This document shows, piece after piece, positions 22,761 through 35,300 of a stretch of DNA of 64,000 nucleotides; positions within the stretch are counted from its first letter, which is position 1; each line of letters starts with the position of its first letter. The translations under genes were made by a program, and so were the position numbers. Where the stretch lies: the NCBI GenBank assembly GCA_021464245.1, contig JADCRB010000032.1:1104025-1168024 (forward strand), read 5' to 3'. This stretch comes from Carallia brachiata. Taxonomy: Eukaryota; Streptophyta; Magnoliopsida; Malpighiales; Rhizophoraceae. Under the pieces are notes generated by a model. It had not been told where the DNA came from. It made no database searches and saw only the letters and a program-made list of their open reading frames with translations.

Positions 22761-25700
22761 ATGTCGGAAAAGTTCTCGCCGACGCTGAGAATCGGAGATC
22801 TCAGCGACTTCATAGCGCCGTCGCAGGCGTGTGTCGTTTCTCTGAAAGGACTTAAAGCGTCCAACGGCAAGTCCAAGAAGCCCGATAAGCCGGAGGTCCC
22901 CTTTTCTTCCCACCTCTTTCTTGAAATCTTTTAGTTAATTCATTTTTCTTTGCGGAATTTTTTGATCTTTTTTCCGATTTTAATTTTGTGCATTTGGGAA
23001 TTTTGTTTGGTGAAGGTTTCGGTTGAAAGTAAACAGCAAGCCGAACCAGTTAAAATTTCGCTTAAAGATTGTTTGGCGTGCAGGTGATACAATTCTTTCT
23101 TGATCATATTTGTTAGTTTTTATTTAATATTTGTTGATAAGCATATCATATGGAAATCTGAGCACGGAAAGAAGAAAATGATTTGAATATTGGTTTACAA
23201 GCATGGAAAGAAGAAAATGATTTGGATATTGGTTTACAAGTGATAGAGCATGTTTCCAAGTTTCTTGATTAGATGAATAAATTCCGCCAAATTGTGTTCT
23301 TTCTTTGTTGATTAAAGTTTTTTTTTTTTTTTTTTCCTTTTTGGACAAGATGGTTCGTCAGCTTTATTAGAATTTTGTCTAGGTTTTGAGGATAATTTTT
23401 GGCTTGCCAAGGTTCTATAGTGTTGTGAATATTTCTTGTGGAGTTTTGCTTGCATTCTTTTAACAGTCCTCCTACTTATTTAATTGGGACTATGATTAGG
23501 ACATGCAATCAAAAGTTACCCAGTTAATTGGGGGCAAGAAAGATACCCATGGGCATGTTGGACTCTTAGAATTTTGCTTACATTTCTTGGCAAAATGTTC
23601 TTGCAAAATTCTTTAGCAACTATACTGTGTAAGATGCATTACAAGTGTTGTAAGCTCTGTTCATCTTGTTGTTAGTGCTCTGCATATAGACTAGTATTTA
23701 CAGTTGGTTATGATGATGCAGTGGATGCATTACGTCGGCTGAGACAGTTATGCTTGAGAAGCAAAGTGTGGATGAATTCCTTTCAAATATTGGTAAACTA
23801 AAATCTGTTGTTGTCTCTCTCTCACCGCAGTCAAGAGCTTCTCTTGCTGTCTATTTTGGCATCTCTCCGCTTCAGGTCATTATGGATTTTTGTTAGTCGT
23901 GATTTTATGTAGCACAGGGAAAATGATAACCACTGCGTGTGATACTTGTCATTTTAACTGCAAATTGCTTCTGATTTCCAGATTTTTAAGAAGCTCACAA
24001 CATTTTTCAAGTCCTTGGGAGTAAAAGCAATATATGATATAAGTTCCAGCCGTGACATAACTCTTATTGAAACGTGTAATGAGTTCGTTAATCGTTACAA
24101 ACAAAGTCAACTAGATGTGGATGGGAAATCTACATCATCCTTGCCCATGCTTTCTTCAGCTTGTCCAGGTCTGTTTCATGGCTAGATGGCTATCATCTTA
24201 TAATATATCTTCTTCTGCTGTTTAAAACCCAAACAGCCACCTCCCCACAATGGGGGGCGGGGAAAGGAAAAAAAAAAAAAGAGAGAGAAGCCTTCCCCTC
24301 CGCCTTCAATAAGAAAAGCAATCCTATTTCTTCTACCCTGATAAAAATAGGAAGGAAAATGAAACATTCTGCCAACCCAGGAATTATGAGGAAATGTGTC
24401 AAAAGTGAGAGGCAAGTTATATTTATATCTTTTTGTGATGGCAGGTTGGATATGCTATGCTGAAAAGCAATTAGGATCCTATATTTTGCCTTACATATCT
24501 TCTGTCAAGAGTCCCCAGCAAACAATTGGAGCTACAATTAAGCATCATGTGTGCCGAAAGATGGATCTCAGGTAATCACGCCTCCTCTCTCTCTCTCTCT
24601 CCCCTTCTTCCACCCCTTCCATTTTGTGTTGAGCATTATGATTTTAGGATTTTGCAATGCAATGTTTTGGGGATTGCAAGTTTATGAATGGTTGTATATT
24701 TCATGTTTTAATAGTAGCAGAATTGAGAATTGTCTTATCTAAGGTACTTTGTATGACAAGAGAACATTTGTTCTTTGCTCTTTTAACTGAAACTAGTATT
24801 TGCTATTTGTGGTGGTAGTTATAAAATTAGGGTCACTTTTGCCCCATTTTATGCATAGGGCATACTAGCTAGTAGGATATTCTTCAATTGGAATAACCAC
24901 AACTTGGGTAGTGCAACTTCAATCATTGAGCAACCAATTTCTCAATCTATCTTTCCTCCAAATGAGACAAATTGTAGGAATAAAGAGGATATTAAATAGA
25001 CATAAAATTTGAAATGATTTGCAAAAATAAGGTTTCTTCATTGTGACCTGAAAGGTCACAGTTTTGAATTGCAGAAACAACCTCCCTGTAAAAACAAGGG
25101 TAAGGTTGCGCACATTTGACCCCTTCTTAGATCCCATATTGTGGTAGCCTCCTACATTGAGATGCATTTTATTTCTATTATAATTGTGCTAATCTCATCT
25201 TTTCAGCAAGAGTTGTGTTTGTCAATGCAGGAGAATGCTGTTAAACAAAAGGCATTTATTACTACCCCATAATTTGATGTGTCAACTTATATAGTTGGTA
25301 GCTTAGGTTCCTGCATAACTCATTATTATTATGTGGGAAGCCTGGAATAATGGGATCAACTTTTTGGTGTTTGTGCATACTTGAACATTCTAATTTGTGA
25401 AAACTTAATAGGCCAGATGAGGTCTATCATGTGACTGTGATGCCTTGTTATGACAAGAAACTTGAGGCTGCAAGGGATGACTTTGTTTTCGAAGTGGAAC
25501 CTGGCCTTAGGATTACTGAGGTGGATTCAGTTTTGACATCCGGAGAAGTGCTAGATTTAATAAAGGTAAGACAAAGGTTTCTATATATAATGGGGTTCAT
25601 AAATTTTCTTGGGATCTGCTTTTTGTGGTTAAGAATTTGTGATGCACAGATTTTTATTTGACTTTTTTTCTTCAATTTGTCTAGTTGAAAGCTGTAGATT

Positions 25701-27187
25701 TCAAAGCCTTAGAGGATTCTCCTCTGGATAGAATGTAAGGCTTCTCAATTATCCTAAGAGTCATGGTTCCTCGTATGATAACAACTCTGCCCAAATTTCA
25801 TAGAGCTGCTAATGAAAGTAGCTGTATTTGGTGAGGTGCAGGTTAACAAATGTTGATGAAGAAGGACATCTGTTTGGAGTTCCTGGAAGCTCTGGTGGTT
25901 ATGTGGAAACAGTGTTCCGACATGCTGCCAGAGTGCTGTTTGGAAGAGAGATACAAGGTCCTTTGGCCTTTAGAACTGTACGAAACACAGATTTCCGTGA
26001 AGTGACTCTGGAAGTAAGTTGTAGTATCTTATTGTTGTCTATCTTTTGGTTTTACAATTCATCATGTTCAGAAGTGGATGAGTTTCATCAGAATACATGG
26101 AACTAATGATCATAGATACAATATTTTCACATTCCTCATGTCTTTCTAATCTTTTTATATTCTACTTGAGTGCTTTCTTCTTGTACAATTGATGATTCTT
26201 GGTGCAGATTCATGTAACTGATTGTGGCTTCTAATCTTACATGAATTATTTTGTGCATTTTGGTATTGTAGGTGAATGGGAAAACTGTGTTAAAATTTGC
26301 ACTATGTTATGGCTTCCAGAACCTGCAAAATATTGTAAGGAAAGTTAAAATGCAAAAATGTGATTATCATTTCGTGGAGGTCATGGCATGTCCATCAGGT
26401 TTCTTTCATCTCTTTCTCTTTCTCTTTCTTGCTGATATTTTTTGATTTCATTAAACGAGCAATTGTTAATTGAACAGGTTGTTTGAATGGTGGAGGTCAA
26501 ATCAAGCCAACACCAGGGCAATCTCCAAAGGATTTGATTCAACTGTTGGAAACCAGTTACATGGACAGTGTGAGTATAATGAATCACTGTATCTCAAATC
26601 ATGCATGTTGTTTTGCAGTCTAGTTCTTGGATATAAAGGCATATGGTGATTATGCCTCATGTGGACTTAGTTTTGGTGTGTCTCGTGTTGATGAAGACCT
26701 CATCATGCATAATTATAAGACCAAGTTAGTGATTGTGTTCCTTATTTTGTCATGTGTTTGCTTCTTATATTCCCTTGCATTGTTTTACTTCCTATTTCAT
26801 AAGGGCGAATTGATTTTCGTTTAAGTGCTTCTAGCCAAAACAAAGGAACCAATGTATGGACCTTTTATTTGGTCATCCATGAACACAGTAACTTCTTGCA
26901 AAAGGGCTAGTTAACTTCTATAATTAATCCTTTGTTTGTTTACCATCTTTGCACCATGCCAGTTCTAAACTTCCTTTCTTTGCTGTTATAGCTAAGATCA
27001 TATGGTTGAGCGTTTATTCTTTATCATTTTGTAGGTTTTGGTTGCAGATCCTTTTGATAATCCTCTCGTTAAATGCTTGTATGATGAGTGGCTTGAACAA
27101 CCTGGTTCGGATAAAGCTAAAAGATACATGCATACAGAATATCACCCTGTTGTCAAAAGCATTACGGCTCAATTGCATAATTGGTAA
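22761..27187 (+). CDS. NAR1: NAR1-like iron-only hydrogenase-like cytosolic Fe-S assembly factor
   Basis: Eleven exons: 22761-22895, 23016-23083, 23722-23875, 23982-24168, 24445-24571, 25412-25565, 25685-25734, 25842-26013, 26272-26398, 26478-26569 and 27035-27187. All junctions are GT-AG and in phase, giving 472 residues, close to the plant family length. The start [14 protein letters not shown] matches the family. NAR1 carries two Fe-S clusters and links the early cytosolic iron-sulfur assembly scaffold to the targeting complex that loads nuclear and cytosolic enzymes. N-terminal cluster ligands are visible at C24 and in DCLACSGC (C64, C67, C70). The hydrogenase-like motifs [13 protein letters not shown] and ACPSGCLNGGG supply the second cluster. 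The last residue is Trp (QLHNW), as required in yeast Nar1 for docking to the targeting complex. The Arabidopsis counterpart is known as GOLLUM. Long introns 2, 5 and 10 are unremarkable apart from a SINE remnant in intron 5. Confidence 0.93.
25035..25167 (+). mobile_element. Diverged Au-type SINE remnant in NAR1 intron 5
   Basis: The block aaacaacctccctgtaaaaa, then aagggtaaggttgcgcaca, then tttgaccccttcttagatccc resembles the conserved body of the plant Au SINE (caaaaacagggtaaggctgcg...gaccc). It is preceded by gtgacctgaaaggtcac and a decayed B-box-like gttttgaattgc. The 5' end and target duplications are not clear. It lies in the sense orientation within the intron and does not touch splice sites. 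Confidence 0.6.
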
Positions 27188-28484
27188 TAACTTTCTGGTC
27201 CCAACCTCCAATCCTAAACAAAATGTATGATTGCCCCATGTGGATCCCTGGGGCTGTCCTCTCCAAGGTATAGTTTCAAACTTGGAAGTGCCCTGCTGTG
27301 ACTTCAACTTCTTCATGGCGTCACATATACCTGCGCAATCCAATTTTGACAGAGTAGCAGATTTGTTATTGTATCTTTCCAATCATGTAAATGCTCTATG
27401 CTAAAATGTTTCGTAGGTAGAAGATAAAGTTGATTGCAATGTAATCGATCAGTTTTTCCTTTCTTCCCTCTCTGTGGGTTTTTAAGGAGCAAGAATCATG
27501 TTTCCTCAAATCCATGTACATTCTTGTTGTTTTCTCTGATCTGTTGGTCTCGTTTTTGTATAATAGAACAGATTTAGGGATATCTTACTCTCCTGAAACA
27601 AGATAAAATGTTACATGATATGTATCAAAACTATGAGCCAATAAAATAAATAAGCGGAATTTTTAGATGGAGTATGCATTTGTTAACAATATGGAGATTC
27701 TTTTATTTTGGTTTCTTTCAAGCGTTTCATATTTTATGTTCTGCAGAGATTTGAGAAAGGAACCATTTGGTATTTGTTGCCTTCACTTTTTATTTGTCTG
27801 TCCTGGACAATATTGAATGTCGAATTATTTTAACCTCTTTGTGTGTGAGGATGGCTTGTTCTGTTCCATTCAATTCTGACATGTGTATTAGTAGTGTTGG
27901 ACATGTAAATTAGAAGTATCTGACATATGTGTACGAATTTTATTTATTTTTTCTTTTTTGTTGGACAAGTTTCAAGAGTATCCAAATACTGTAGGGCAAA
28001 TGTCGTGTCCGACATATGTGTCTAGCACAGAGACACATTATTTTAGAAGCGTGCGTGCATTCAAATACAAGAGTTTAACTCTCATGCCTTTTCCTGCACC
28101 ACCCGTAGCCAACCAGATTTTGCATACTTGTCCTCTGTGCTCTATCACACTTGACTTGCGTTGTAGTGGGTGCTATTTCCGTATCACTATTTCGTGATTA
28201 TTCTCCATATGAAGAAACAAACTTTACTCCCATACTTGTCCTCTGTTTCGAAAAATACCAGTTTGCGAGTTTGGACTCATTGTCATGACAGAACTGACAT
28301 AAAATTTCAGGCTTAAAACTGTCAGATGTTACTTAATGGGACTGGTTAAACGTTGCCTCTTTCACTTATCAGCCGTTCAAATTCCTCACATTTTTCGTTA
28401 TTAAAATTACAAACTGATGAGAGAGAGAAGAAAGAAAGAGAGAAATAAACAATCTGCTAGGTTCCCCGCGCGAGAAAGCAAAGA
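27188..28484. other. NAR1 3' region and leader of the RAMP4-like gene
   Basis: The first few hundred bases are probably NAR1 3' UTR. The rest contains one half of a 51-bp dispersed repeat (27825-27875) and short frames without similarity. A purine-rich tract at 28420-28445 precedes the proposed RAMP4-like first exon. Confidence 0.4.
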
Positions 28485-29066
28485 ATGGTAAAAGGAAATC
28501 TCTTTTTATCCGTTTCCGTTTTCCTTTTTCGAAAATGAAGAGGAAAATAGTTGTGGGTTCTGCTCTCATCATCATGCTTTGATTCTCTTGTTTCTGGGGC
28601 ATATTTTATAATGTTCCTGTTTGGGGCATATCTTGCATGTTGATGTATCTATTGATGGTGCCACAAAAATTTAGTTGAATATGTTTTGTTGGGTTGGGTG
28701 ATATTCAAAATCATAATTTACTTCTGTGTTCAAAAATCATAATTTACTTTATCAGGGCCTTTTTTCTTTTTTTCTTTTATATATTGGGAAACTTTTTTTA
28801 ATTTCATTTATTTGTGACTACAAGTTGTCAGCTTAACTTTTACTAAAATGTCCCAAAGATGAATTTTTGACATGCAATTTTCTCTCAGTAATTTGTTCCT
28901 TCCCTTCTCTATCACTTTGGCAGAAGTGGAAGGTTTGAGCTTTTCTTCACAAACTTTGCATATTTCCTAGAGCATAAATTAGGATTTATGACGGCTTCTG
29001 AAATTTTAAATGGGTTGTTTTAACCTCTTAGTGCGTGAGGATGGCTTGTTCTGTTCCATTCATTTC
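27825..29066 (+). repeat. Dispersed direct repeat, about 51 bp, at both ends of this span
   Basis: Copies at 27825-27875 and 29015-29066 share taacctctt, tg(t/c)gtgaggatggcttg and ttctgttccattca, with only a few differences. The second copy is inside intron 1 of the RAMP4-like gene. Only the ends of the interval are repeats. Confidence 0.7.
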
Positions 29067-29673
29067 CATTATTCATCAGTTAAGGATTTCATGGAATTTT
29101 TTGCTTTTTTTGGTGCTTATTTGAATTGTTTAGACGACGTCAAAGCGCCTTGCAGAAAGGAAAATCGCGAAGTTCCAAAAGAACATTACGAAGAGGGGAT
29201 CAATTGAAAGCATGACAAAGAAAGGAAATGACAAAACAGTGGAACTAATCCTATTGGGATTCATTATCTTTGTGGTCGTTGGATCATGTATGTACTTCCT
29301 AACGTGCGCACTAGTGTACTATTTGTTGTGGTTTTCTGGTATACCTGATTTTTTGGACTTATATCTTGATTTTTTAAGGAGCGAAAAAGTTAGGGAGACT
29401 GGATAGTAAGAAAAAGGAGGGGGACAGGGTGACGTCGCGTAGGTCCTACGCAAGTTTTGCGTACAACTAAAATAAATACGTAAGAGGAATGACAAAAATG
29501 TATATATAATCATTCAAAAACTTATTACTTGCTTATACAACCATTTAAGTAGTTTGAATGCTGGGAACAATCATGTTTCGTGGACGTGATAATTATCTGA
29601 TAGTTTTCTTTCCTTGTTGTTTGGCAGATCTTTTCCAGTAATTAGGATGGCTATTGGTGGTGGGATGGTTTAA
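28485..29673 (+). pseudogene. RAMP4/SERP (stress-associated ER protein) homologue, 3' frameshifted
   Basis: Exon 2 (29134-29287) encodes TTSKRLAERKIAKFQKNITK followed by a short linker and TKKGND, then a membrane helix ILLGFIIFVVVGS. This is the architecture of RAMP4/SERP, the small tail-anchored protein of the Sec61 translocon that stabilises membrane proteins under stress. The acceptor at 29131-29133 falls where the family has its start Met. An ATG directly followed by GTAAAA at 28485 offers a phase-correct first exon, but this is inferred. Exon 3 starts at 29628 and reads YLFQ, then stops at 29639-29641. One base further, the frame continues IIRMAIGGGMV and stops at 29671-29673, which mirrors the usual family C-terminus (LFQIIRTATSGGMA). 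One base has therefore been lost after the LFQ codons, and the protein would be 56 instead of about 68 residues. Reading through the exon 2 donor would give a different 64-codon frame ending at 29406. Confidence 0.75.
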
Positions 29674-30179
29674 TGTTTTGGCGAGGAAAAATGCAAAAAA
29701 CTGCATGTTGAGAGAGATCCGAAACTTTGTACTGGGCTACGGTTTTTTTTGTGAAAGCTGGACTTAGATAAATATATGCTTCAGTTGGAAATAAATTGTG
29801 TTCTCCACTAGATTTTGTAAACTTCTTCATATGCTTCTAAATCTTCTCATGTGTGCAATTCTGCATTTCCGTTTGCGGTGTTGGTTTTTACGGATTTAAC
29901 TGCTTTAGTCCCTCGTGTTTTTTATAGCTTCGTTGATCAGGTCTTGTAGGACCTTATTTCCGTTTTTCTTGCTGTAGCAAGTTGCTATCTATTGAGTCTT
30001 GGTCTAGTTGATGCCACTGAGACATAAGAAAGCAAATATCTTTATCGCCATCTGCTGCAGTGTACAGGCAACCATTGCAGGATAATTCCTGATGGTAGTT
30101 GCGGAACATCATGTATTGCAATGAAGATCAGCGAGCTATGGATCGAATCAAAAAGGACCTGCGATAACAGCAACACTCC
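29674..30179. other. Intergenic DNA
   Basis: Probably the 3' flank of the RAMP4-like gene, followed by the end of the P450 relic. Nothing else recognised. Confidence 0.35.
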
Positions 30180-30566
30180 TTAATCATGTGGGAGCTTCCA
30201 GTTGAAATGGTAGAGTAATTGAGCAAGAGGGTAATCAATATTGGCCAGACCAAACACATCCTCGTTCCAGCTCCAAAAGGGATGTAGTGGAAGTGCAGGC
30301 CTTTGAAATCAACTAAACTGTTTTCAAACCTCTCTGGTTTGAAGCTCTCACAACGATCAGACCAATAATTGGAATCTCTCCTGATCGCCCACGCATTGAT
30401 TATAAGACTGGTAATCGAGACAGTTGGTGCCCCGATTTCACAATGTTCTCGTGCCTGGAACCAACGAAAGGTGCAGGAGGATGCAGCCTTAAAAGCTTTC
30501 TTTCACCACTGGCTTTATGTAGGTCAATTCCTGAACTTCAGCTTCAGTGATTCTTTTCTTTCCCCT
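30180..30566 (-). pseudogene. Cytochrome P450 (CYP71-type) last-exon fragment
   Basis: Read on the minus strand, the pieces follow P450 order: [19 protein letters not shown] (K-helix entry), RLHPPAP (next frame), then [21 protein letters not shown] and [15 protein letters not shown], then [10 protein letters not shown] (heme-binding loop with the Cys ligand), and [16 protein letters not shown] ending WKLPHD and a stop at 30180-30182. At least three frame changes separate these pieces, and about five residues after the heme Cys (PGISF in the family) are missing. There is no upstream P450 sequence beyond about 30566. It is a decayed, truncated copy that cannot make an enzyme. The CYP71 clan assignment rests on the [12 protein letters not shown] and GLANI sequences. 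Confidence 0.88.
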
Positions 30567-31040
30567 AAGCCTTGTCTGGGAGAGGGGATTATTTGCAAAT
30601 GAAATGGATTTATGGTGGAATGTTGTATGTGTTGTTTTTTGGGAATGAATGGAACGCAAAAGGAGCTGGGGAAATTTTTCCTGAGTCCCCACCATAACTC
30701 GTTCCCGTTAATATTGGGAGAAATTAGGCAAAACTGCGGAAAGTACAACTGCCTCCCCTTTTGTATTTTTATTTTTGGTTTTTTAAATATAATTATATTT
30801 GTATTTTTAATTTATTATTAATATTATTTTTATTTTTGAAGGGCAAAATTAATATTAAATATCTATTATTTTCTTTTTCTTAACTTTCTACTAATTTTTA
30901 ATCATATTATTTGAATCATTTCTTTCATCAGATTATACTCTCTCAGATGTAATAAAATAAGAATGAAAATATTTCTTGGGAAGGATAAAAGGTTTGTTGC
31001 ACTTAAGCTTGTGCCTTCTTTAAGGCTCTTTATCTGTTTC
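30567..31040. other. Intergenic DNA before the duplicated receptor-kinase unit
   Basis: AT-rich with short frames only; nothing recognised. Confidence 0.35.
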
Positions 31041-32394
31041 ATCATAACTGCCATAGCACATCAGTGGTCATTGATGAAGTGTGTCCCAACCACGATTCCA
31101 TTCTACATAAGTAAGGCAGGGAAATTCTCTTGTTGGTTAATTTTCGTTTGAAAATGGAAAACAAGAATAATCGAACGATAATCACAGTTTTTGTAGTTGA
31201 GTCCAAGGTTGGTGTGATGATCAATTGGTCATTTACATAAAGAAAAATTGAACAAAACAAAAGAGACCCAATTGGTCATTCCGTGAAAAATTGAGGGCAT
31301 TTTTTGATACGCATGCTATTTCAATTTTTGCTTCTCCACCTCTCAATTGACCAACCAACACGGTTTTTTTTTTTTTCCACGTTTTTGTTAAAAGCTTTGA
31401 CCTCCTTAGTTTCAGACGAGAGTACAATATAATAACTAAATAATTAGAGACGGTTTCACAATTTGCCATCTAGGATATAAATTAAGAGTACTGTTATATT
31501 TAAAAAAAAAATGTGTCTGAATTATTATCTAAATACAATCGATTGAATTTAATATATAATCGATTAGATTATAAGTGTAACTAAATATAAGAAAATTTTT
31601 TTTAATAATTAATTATACTTACAATCTAATTAATTATACATTAAATTTAATTAGATATATTCCGACCATAATTTAATTTATGTTTTTTCAAAAATGTTGT
31701 TTTTTCCATAAACCAAACCACGGCACTTACCACGTTGTCCAATCCAGGACCTTGTTTTCAAGCCTGACATTTATAAAATCAGGAAAGCCGAACATTTGGG
31801 AAACGGCAGTCAACAATATTGACCAATTCAAAGTTTTGAAAAAAGTACGAGTCTCAAACTTTGGAAGATTTTATTCTCAACCAATAATTTTGCCTAACCA
31901 GAACAGATTTTTCTACCCATTGGCGGATGATGTTTCATCCCAAAAGATATCTTTGCACAAGAAAATTTTACTAATCTGCTTATTCAGTAATCGGAAAAAT
32001 TAGGGAGACAGCGTCCCTAAATTGATCCCAAGATAAAATCAGTCCCCAATTTAAAAAAAACAAAGTTACGTTGGATAGAGAAGTGTGGATGCACAACGAT
32101 ACAAAATTTTTTTTTTTTTTAGTTATTTATAATACATACTATTAAAATTTTTATATATAACAAAATTATCAATAATATACACGTAAAATAATCGTCTCTG
32201 TCTACATCTCTCTGTGTTCACCTCACAATGCTCATCTTAACGGGAGCTTAGTGAAACTTTTTAGTAACTTCAAGTTGAGACCCGCAACAGTGGAAGTAAA
32301 TGTCAAAAAGAAAAAGGACGGTCCTTTTTCATTTCTTTCTTGTTTGTTAGGAAGACCCTATGTTGCGTATTTTCTGTTGCTTCTGTGTCTCGCG

Positions 32395-35300
32395 ATGTCT
32401 GGTAGAAAGCTTCTTATTTCTGAATACAGCTGCCTTCTCTTTCTTCTGATCCTGATCCTGGATCGCCATGCTTGCACTGCTAGAGAAACCAATCCTTGCC
32501 CAGCTTCTTCCTGTGGCAACATCCCCAACATAAGCCACCCTTTTCGATTAACAACCGATCCCAAAGGCTGTGGCAACAATAATTATGAACTTCTCTGCGA
32601 GAACAACCTCGCAGTTTTGTTCCTGTTCTCAGCAAAATATTATGTGCAGGCAATCAATTACAACAACTTGACTATCCGCCTGGCAGATGCCGATATCAAG
32701 CAAAACGATTGCTCTTCGCTCCCGACTCATTCTTTAACTTCCAGTCAGATTTTGTCTGACTCGGATTTCTATACTCAAATATACCCTGAGGAGTTTTCGC
32801 CGCCAAAAGAATTGTTTCAGAGCTTGGTGTTTGTCCAGTGTACTGAAAATCCTGGAAATGCTTCCCGCTATGCGGACACTTCTCCTTGCAACATCACTGG
32901 TGCGCGTGGCCATTATTCCTATGTCACGGTTGGCCCTGTTACTGTCTGGGAATTGCCGGATTCCTGCCGTATAGAGCAGACCGTTTTGACATCTTTACTG
33001 CCAAATGATGAGAAGACTATCACCTACAAGGATGTTCACAACGGCATGGTTTACGGATTCGAGCTTTCATGGGCTAAAGCCCTTGAGAAAATGCCAGTAA
33101 TTCGCTGTGGCAACCAGGAGAGTATGTAACATCTTCCCTTGTTGTCTCCCATTTTGGTCTATCATTTGATTGTGATGAGTGATTCATTCATCTGATTCTG
33201 CAAATTGACATCTCATTTTCGTTTTCTGTCATTGCAGGACTAGATTCTGCAGGTGAGGAGTCATAGAGTCTTCTTATGGCTATTCCCATATACACCGTTT
33301 CCTGGGATGATGTTAATGAGGAATTTATGGACTTCATACTTTGGAGTTGGAAGCCAAAGTGAGAAGTATTTTTTTTGGAAATTAGGCCCTTTTATTGTGT
33401 GAACGTAACATTTAATCCATCCCCGGTGAAAATCTCTTAATAGTAGCTGAAGATTTAGCTCTTAATTATGCACCTTATGTATCTCTATACCACAACTTCT
33501 GCTCGAAATTGCATAAAGAAACAAGAGTCCGATATTCAGGACTAATTATGCAGGCAATTATCCCTTGACCCCTAGAAACCTTATTCCAACTAGGATTTTA
33601 CTTATATTTCTTGAAGTAATGTTAAAGGCTTTTTCTATTCAGTTCGATGACTTAGGGCCATTAAGTATGAATGAATATTTGGATCATGGAATTAGAGGAA
33701 GTTGCTCTGCTAGACTTTGAGGGTTGATAGTCACTGACAGAAACTTCATCTTGGACACCTTGTCGAATATGCTACATTCAGATATTTGGTTTGTTTATGT
33801 TGCCTCTATTCTTTTTGTAGGCTTACTCACATGGTTGCGCGCATTCCTTGGCATTTACGTGCATGCCTTCTTCAGTAAGAGGCTAACTGCATCTTCACTT
33901 TCGTTGATTTTCTTAGTTGTTTTGTCCAAAATTATACCATGGGCTTGCCACTTGGCTTCACCATCTATTCTCTTTGTTTGTCTCTTTAACTTTTTGTGTT
34001 TTTTCTTGCAGATTTGTGTACTCACCTGCCTGATCCCATCCGTACCTCTGCAAGAACAGTGTTATGTAAGCACCTGCACCTTCTCGTGTGAATTGTGTAT
34101 ATTTTTATATGATAGCTTGCAATTTCTTCTGTGAAAATATATATACTAACATTGCTTCCATTTTCCTTTTTATTTCCAATATAGGTGGACAGTTATGCTC
34201 AGATGCCTTAGGTGAGGACTTGCTGTATGTTCTAATGGAAATTTCCATTTTATTCATTTAGTTATTTAGTTCAGTCATAATTATTGCAACATTTGTCCGA
34301 TGCATTTCTGAGATTGAAGCCATACATATAACTTTTACAACAATAAGGAAACAATGTCAACTAACCAATAATAATGTTTAGTTCAACTGTTAGATTGATT
34401 TTTCATTTAATCTATAGATTTATTTCATTTCGATCATATTTTTGACCTTTTTTTTTTCAATTTTTTCTTGCAGAATTGCTCAGCAAGATGCCACCTTTCC
34501 TTCGTAAGATGCATTTTTACTTCTTTGGACTGTCGATGAAGAATATATATATCATCACCTCTGCTTTCGGTGATATGTCTTTCTTTCTTGCAGGTTTGTT
34601 CTTCAAGCACAGATACTTTGTAGCTGCTTTTCTAGGTAAGACCTTTCCTTTCTCTAGTTTTTATCGATAATTGATTCATAAAGTGGAGACAAGTATGAGA
34701 TTGTTTTCCTGAAATGGGAACTAACAAAATTTTGTAGCATATGCGATTATGATCAAATCATGTTCTGTAAATAGCAAAGCACTGATAGCAGGTATGTAAA
34801 AATGAAGCAACTAATGTCCTAACAATTTTTATTTCTTTTGTGATTTTCTCCGGATAGTGCTCTTCCACATTGTATTATTCATTTGTGGAGCTCCATGTGT
34901 GGCCGTATTCTTGATCTACAAATGGCGAAGACGACATCTATCAATGTATGACACGATTGAAGAGTTCCTTCAAAGCAATGATAATCTGATGCCAGTTAGG
35001 TACTCCTACTCAGACATTAAGAAGATGACCAAAAACTTCAGTGACAAGTTGGGTGAAGGAGGTTATGGCTCTGTGTATAAAGGCAAGCTTAGAAGTGGCC
35101 GTTTTGCGGCAATAAAGATGCTGGGTAAATCCACAGCTAATGGGCAAGATTTCATCAATGAAGTTGCGACCATTGGGAGAATCCACCATGTAAATGTGGC
35201 AGCTAATTGGATTTTGCGTCGAGAGATCAAAGCGTGCTCTATATACGAGTTCATGCCTAATGGTTCTCTTGATAAGTACATATTTTCTAATGATCAACGA

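Noticed and set aside
29212..29406. 64-codon membrane protein frame
   Set aside because: It is the second half of RAMP4-like exon 2 read through its splice donor. The splice to 29628 restores the family's LFQ sequence, so it is not a separate gene.
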